A stretch of DNA of 64,000 nt. Source: Rubritalea squalenifaciens DSM 18772 (GTDB lineage Bacteria > Verrucomicrobiota > Verrucomicrobiia > Verrucomicrobiales > Akkermansiaceae). The position numbers were made by a program, and so were the translations under genes. Positions within the stretch are counted from its first letter, which is position 1. Every line of letters starts with the position of its first letter. The notes beneath the pieces are model-generated. The model was not told the origin of the DNA. It saw nothing but the letters and a program-made list of their open reading frames with translations, and searched no databases. The stretch is from contig NZ_FQYR01000003.1 in NCBI RefSeq assembly GCF_900141815.1, positions 434,001 through 498,000 on the forward strand, given 5' to 3'. Below are positions 60,464 through 64,000 of this stretch, piece after piece.

Positions 60464-63400
60464 TTACTCCTCAATAGGAAGCTTGTAGGCGCGGTAGAAG
60501 CGTCTGGATTTGGTAGATGGGTGGCTGCTGGTGTCAGGTAGTCCGTTATCCGTCCAGAAGGTCCGGTTTGTAGTGGCTGGAACCACGGTAGGAACGCCAA
60601 CCCAGTTGATTAGATCATCACTGTACTCAATGCGGTAGCGCTCACCTGGCTCGGTATCGAGCTCGATCATATAGGCATTTCCCGGGCGTTTGATGATGCG
60701 GAAGACTCCTGCAGGTGAGCCTACTCCTACAGGTACGACCTCTGGAGTGGATAGTAGCTCTATGTTGAAGTCAGGACTAAACGCTGTGTCGAGATCTGCA
60801 CGGTAGAAGACCACAGGTACTTGTACGCTGGTGCCTGCTGGGATGGAGATGTTGTAGAGCAGGTATTCTGTGGCGACGGCTGGATTGCCATATGAGCGGA
60901 TTCCTGTACCGTTATACAGCGTCGTGTTGCTAGGGTATCCACTCACATAGATGCGTGCTCCATCAATGGTGCTCGCATTGGTATTGTTGATAGTTACCAG
61001 AACCTCGATGAGACCTGTCTGAGGGTTAATGGTGGGTGTACCACTGGTGATGGTGACTTCTGTCGCTTTGACAACGGAAGCAGTGACCGCAGAGAGGTTG
61101 TTCTCTGGTGTTTCATCCACCTCTTTCAGACTAGCGAGGCTAGTGGACAGGCTAATCACATCAGCACCAGCTGTGGCTGAGTCTGCTGCTTGTAGTCTGA
61201 TCACGACCGTGGCGCTTTGACCGTTGAGTAGGTCGAGTGACCAGGTGTCGTCCGTGATTGTCCCGGATGAAGGCACTGCACTCACAGTGGCTACACCTGA
61301 TGGGAGTGAGAGTAGCTGAGCTAGCTTGATCGTTGTGGCGTGATCCGGGCCATTGTTCGTCACGGTGACACGGAAGGTGTCGCGAGCTTCGCCACCAGCT
61401 ACCAGTGAACTCTGAAGAACTTCGGAGCTGATCGCGATGTCCGCTACATTGAGCTCGTTGATGGTAATGCTGACATTTCCAACAGCTGTGTTGGTGCCAT
61501 CACTGACACGGTAGCTGAAAGTATCTGGACCGAAGTAGTCGGCTGTTGGAGTGAAGGTGAATCCACCGTCTGGCTGGAGCTGGATGACACCATGGGCAGG
61601 GTTATCTACGATTTCTACAGCAGTGAGGTTGGCAAAGCCATTGCCGTCATCCTCATCGGTATCATTCGCCAGAAGGCCTGTAGCCGCAGGGACGGTCACG
61701 GAGCGATTTTCATCAACTTCATAGCCTGAGTCTGCGACCGCAACTGGCTTGGCATCGTCATCATTGATCGTAGCCAGAGCAGACGTGTTGGTGAAGATCA
61801 CGTTACGTGAACCTGCAGCGATGTTGGACAGCAATCCCGTGACTGTTTCATTTGTTTCAGCGAGGTTGTCAGGAAGAACGTCCACAGTGACGGTCGTGGC
61901 AGCACTTGAACTCAGGGTAATGGAAGAGTTTTTGGCTGTGTAGTCATCACCTGCGCTGGCTCCGCCGTCCTGAGTCGCAAAGTCGACAGATACCGCAGTA
62001 TCAACCTCTCCAGTGAGAGTGACGCTATAGGTAAGTTTAGGAGTCCCAGAGTCACCTTCAGTCACGCTGCCGGCTGAGATGGCAATGCTGGCCTGATCAT
62101 CATTTTGGATGGTGCCTTGGGCACTTTTCGCTGAAGGGTTAATCAAAGCTCCACTAGGTAGGGCCTGGCTGAGTTCCACGGTGAACTGTTCATCCAGTTC
62201 TACCACTTGATCGCCTTGAGCCAGGATCGTGAGAACCTGTGAAGTTTGGTCGGCAGCAAAGTTAAGAGTCCCTGAGGTAGCCAGGAAGTCGCTGCTGTTG
62301 AGATGAGTTCCCAAGTTGGTGATCGCCCAGTTCACGGAGCCTGAGCGGTCGGTTGCGCCGGTACGGGATACGGTGAAGGTTAGCTCTGTCGTGCCAGAAT
62401 TTCCTTCGAGTTTTGAAGAGTTGAGTGCAACAATGGAGTACTGTGGAGGGGCAACCACATTTACCGTACGTGTGATTTGAGCGTTGTTTGATCTGCTGTC
62501 CTCTGCGTAGTAGCTCACGGTATAGACTCCGACCGCGTTAGGATTCACGGTATCGCCTCCAATAACGACATTGACTGAGCCGTCAATGATGTCGACTGCG
62601 GTGGCTCCTTGCTCAGAGTAGCTGTCTACTCCAGCTTGTAGGGTGATGCTGGCATCCCCGATGAGCGTGATAACCGGCGGGGTGGTGTCCTGCACGGTTA
62701 CGGTACGAGTTACCTCAGTTGCTGCATTATCAAGTGAGTCTTTTGCATTGTAAGTGACGGTATAGGTGCCAGGCACGTTTGTGTCCACTACATCACCGCC
62801 AATGGTCACGCTGACTGAACTATCGACATTGTCTGTCGCTGTAGCACCTTGTTCGGAGTAGCTGTCCACACCGGCTTCAAGCGTGAGAGTGCTCGGTCCT
62901 GTGAGTGAAATCACAGGTCCAGTGGTGTCCTGCACGGTGACTACGCGTGTGACCTGAACAGCGTTGTTATTAGCTGCATCTTTAGCATTATAGGTGATGG
63001 TGTAGTTGCCTGGGACACTGGTGTTTACAGTATCTCCGCCTACGGTGACAGAGACGTTTCCGTCTACTGAATCTGTCGCGGTAGCGCCTTGGTCAGTGTA
63101 GCTACTTCCTGCTTCCACCGTGAGGGTAGCCGCACCGATGCGAGAGATGACTGGTGGTGTGGTATCTCGAACAGTGACGACTCGTATGACTGTGGTAGCA
63201 TTGTTGTTGGAGGAATCTTTGGTGTTGTAGGTAACAATGTAAGTCCCCGGGACATTGGTATTTACCGTGTCGCCACCAATCGTTACTGGTAAAGAGCCGT
63301 CAATGTTGTCCGTAGCTGTCGCACCTTGTTCTGTGTAAGTATCAACAGTGGCTTCCAAGGTCAGAACGGATGGGCCTATGATGGTGATGACAGGCTGTGT

Positions 63401-64000
63401 CGTATCTCGGACCGTGACGACGCGTGTGACTTGGATAGCGCTGTTATTGGCTGCATCCTTGGCATTGTAGGTGACGGTGTAAACTCCGGGAACGTTGGTG
63501 TTCACCGTGTCGCCACCGATGGTTACGCCTACTGAACCATCGACGATATCCGTAGCGGTGGCTCCTTGTTCTGTGTAGCTATCTACTCCGGCCTCAAGTG
63601 TTAGAGTGGCTACTCCATTGCGAGTGATCGTTGGGGGAGTGGTGTCACGCACAGTTACGGTACGGGTTACTTGTGTAGCGACGTTGGAAGAGGCATCCGT
63701 GGCATTGTAGGTGATCACATAATTACCTGCCACGTTAGGGTTTACTGTCGCACCCCCAGTGACGACAGACACAGTGGAATCACAGGCATCCGTGACCGTG
63801 GCTCCCTGATCGGTGTAGCTGTCGACCTTTTGTTCGAGGTAGATAAGGGCTGCTCCAGTCCGGGTAATGACTGGCTTAGTGGTATCGCGGACGGTGACTG
63901 TTCTGGTGATAGGGGTGGCTGCTGCGTTGCCACTATCGCTGACGTTATAGGTGATCGTGTAGCTACCTAATACTGCGGTGTTGACTGTTCCGGAACTGGT
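60464..64000 (-). CDS. Giant secreted Ig-like/Calx-beta repeat protein, 5'-partial
   Basis: Leftward frame open from the stop at 60464 to the window edge, so the N-terminus is missing; ~1,178 residues are visible. From the edge there is part of one and then six complete ~80-residue Ig-like (DUF5011/HYR-type) repeats, each with a DTTxPVI... start, (D/S)SYT(E/D)QGATATD core and a GxYTVTYNAKD end. Two Calx-beta modules follow (KLEGNSGTTELTFTVSR; SVTEGDSGTPKLTYSV), a cadherin-like module (LLANDTDEDDGNG), a DUF11-like module (VTVTNNGPDHATTI) and a C-terminal domain with RYRIEYSDDLINW and RFYRAYKLPI. No PEP-CTERM anchor seen. Probable Ca-binding adhesin or matrix protein. Cotranscribed with the barrel gene. 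Confidence 0.85.
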   Translation of the reverse strand, partial: TSSGTVNTAVLGSYTITYNVSDSGNAAATPITRTVTVRDTTKPVITRTGAALIYLEQKVDSYTDQGATVTDACDSTVSVVTGGATVNPNVAGNYVITYNATDASSNVATQVTRTVTVRDTTPPTITRNGVATLTLEAGVDSYTEQGATATDIVDGSVGVTIGGDTVNTNVPGVYTVTYNAKDAANNSAIQVTRVVTVRDTTQPVITIIGPSVLTLEATVDTYTEQGATATDNIDGSLPVTIGGDTVNTNVPGTYIVTYNTKDSSNNNATTVIRVVTVRDTTPPVISRIGAATLTVEAGSSYTDQGATATDSVDGNVSVTVGGDTVNTSVPGNYTITYNAKDAANNNAVQVTRVVTVQDTTGPVISLTGPSTLTLEAGVDSYSEQGATATDNVDSSVSVTIGGDVVDTNVPGTYTVTYNAKDSLDNAATEVTRTVTVQDTTPPVITLIGDASITLQAGVDSYSEQGATAVDIIDGSVNVVIGGDTVNPNAVGVYTVSYYAEDSRSNNAQITRTVNVVAPPQYSIVALNSSKLEGNSGTTELTFTVSRTGATDRSGSVNWAITNLGTHLNSSDFLATSGTLNFAADQTSQVLTILAQGDQVVELDEQFTVELSQALPSGALINPSAKSAQGTIQNDDQASIAISAGSVTEGDSGTPKLTYSVTLTGEVDTAVSVDFATQDGGASAGDDYTAKNSSITLSSSAATTVTVDVLPDNLAETNETVTGLLSNIAAGSRNVIFTNTSALATINDDDAKPVAVADSGYEVDENRSVTVPAATGLLANDTDEDDGNGFANLTAVEIVDNPAHGVIQLQPDGGFTFTPTADYFGPDTFSYRVSDGTNTAVGNVSITINELNVADIAISSEVLQSSLVAGGEARDTFRVTVTNNGPDHATTIKLAQLLSLPSGVATVSAVPSSGTITDDTWSLDLLNGQSATVVIRLQAADSATAGADVISLSTSLASLKEVDETPENNLSAVTASVVKATEVTITSGTPTINPQTGLIEVLVTINNTNASTIDGARIYVSGYPSNTTLYNGTGIRSYGNPAVATEYLLYNISIPAGTSVQVPVVFYRADLDTAFSPDFNIELLSTPEVVPVGVGSPAGVFRIIKRPGNAYMIELDTEPGERYRIEYSDDLINWVGVPTVVPATTNRTFWTDNGLPDTSSHPSTKSRRFYRAYKLPIEE
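62453..64000 (-). repeat. Tandem ~240-bp coding repeats (Ig-like array)
   Basis: Six complete and one cut copy of an 80-codon unit (one copy is 79). Copies differ at many third positions and at several residues; the copy nearest the edge is the most divergent (IYLEQKVDSY, DACDST). The array continues beyond the window. Confidence 0.85.

Noticed and set aside
62453..64000. CRISPR or satellite array
   Set aside because: Period of ~240 bp keeps a single open frame and encodes Ig-like repeats; no short spacers.

Overview
The window reads as a piece of a Verrucomicrobiota chromosome, most likely a marine Verrucomicrobiales relative of Rubritalea. This is inferred from gene content (a TIGR04073-type secreted protein, a VanW-family protein, a DUF3472 protein, a huge Ig/Calx-beta secreted protein with the 'YxxEYSDDLxxW ... 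RFYR' tail common in this phylum, a fused PhnE) and not from a marker gene. Base composition is roughly balanced. There is no IS element, integrase, phage gene, CRISPR array or rRNA. Coding density is high; two tRNA genes, tRNA-Pro(TGG) and tRNA-Arg(TCT), are present.

Layout. 0-4 kb: the end of an Aas-like acyltransferase with a decayed ligase domain, a glycosyltransferase/metallophosphoesterase fusion, and fabG; all point to envelope lipids. 3.9-7.5 kb: leftward phnD-phnC-phnE uptake operon with a double-length permease. 7.7-10.5 kb: TIGR04073-like protein and a membrane Ser/Thr kinase. 10.7-20 kb: housekeeping genes (CPXCG protein, tRNA-Pro, 5-formyl-THF cyclo-ligase, DUF3820, purC, amidase, SMP-30, BaiN-like flavoprotein, ABC-F ATPase, XylR/AraC regulator). 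20-26.6 kb: rapA, lysE-type exporter, a TonB/TolA-ExbB-ExbD energy module, def. 26.7-31.8 kb (leftward): secreted esterase, MoeB-rhodanese, VanW-glycosyltransferase fusion, ABC ATPase. 32-37 kb: sucA, sucB (two lipoyl domains, no visible E3-binding domain) and a DUF368 (PopT-type) protein. 37-49 kb: L,D-transpeptidase, GH20 hexosaminidase, two-TM protein, mnmA, aldo/keto reductase, clpB, a secreted heavy-metal-binding protein with an ArsR/CadC-like operator palindrome upstream, a lipase-like hydrolase, a double-psi-barrel-like secreted protein.

49-55.8 kb is the most interesting part. Behind tmk, five genes run leftward with stop/start overlaps or short gaps: a BtaA-like (DUF3419) aminocarboxypropyl transferase, a membrane SEC59/DGK1/VTE5-type CTP-dependent kinase homologue, a GNAT acyltransferase, an OleC-like (beta-lactone-synthetase-type) adenylating enzyme and a PHBH-fold FAD monooxygenase. 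BtaB and the other ole genes are not seen. The set looks like a dedicated pathway for an unusual lipid, perhaps an N-acylated or otherwise modified homoserine lipid; that product is inference.

55.8-64 kb: SulP transporter, tRNA-Arg, a secreted DUF3472 protein with a lectin-like tail, and a two-gene unit in which a very large repeat protein (80-residue Ig-like repeats, Calx-beta and cadherin-like modules, running off the right edge) is followed by an outer-membrane beta-barrel protein. Many start codons are GTG or lie inside longer open frames; choices are explained per gene.
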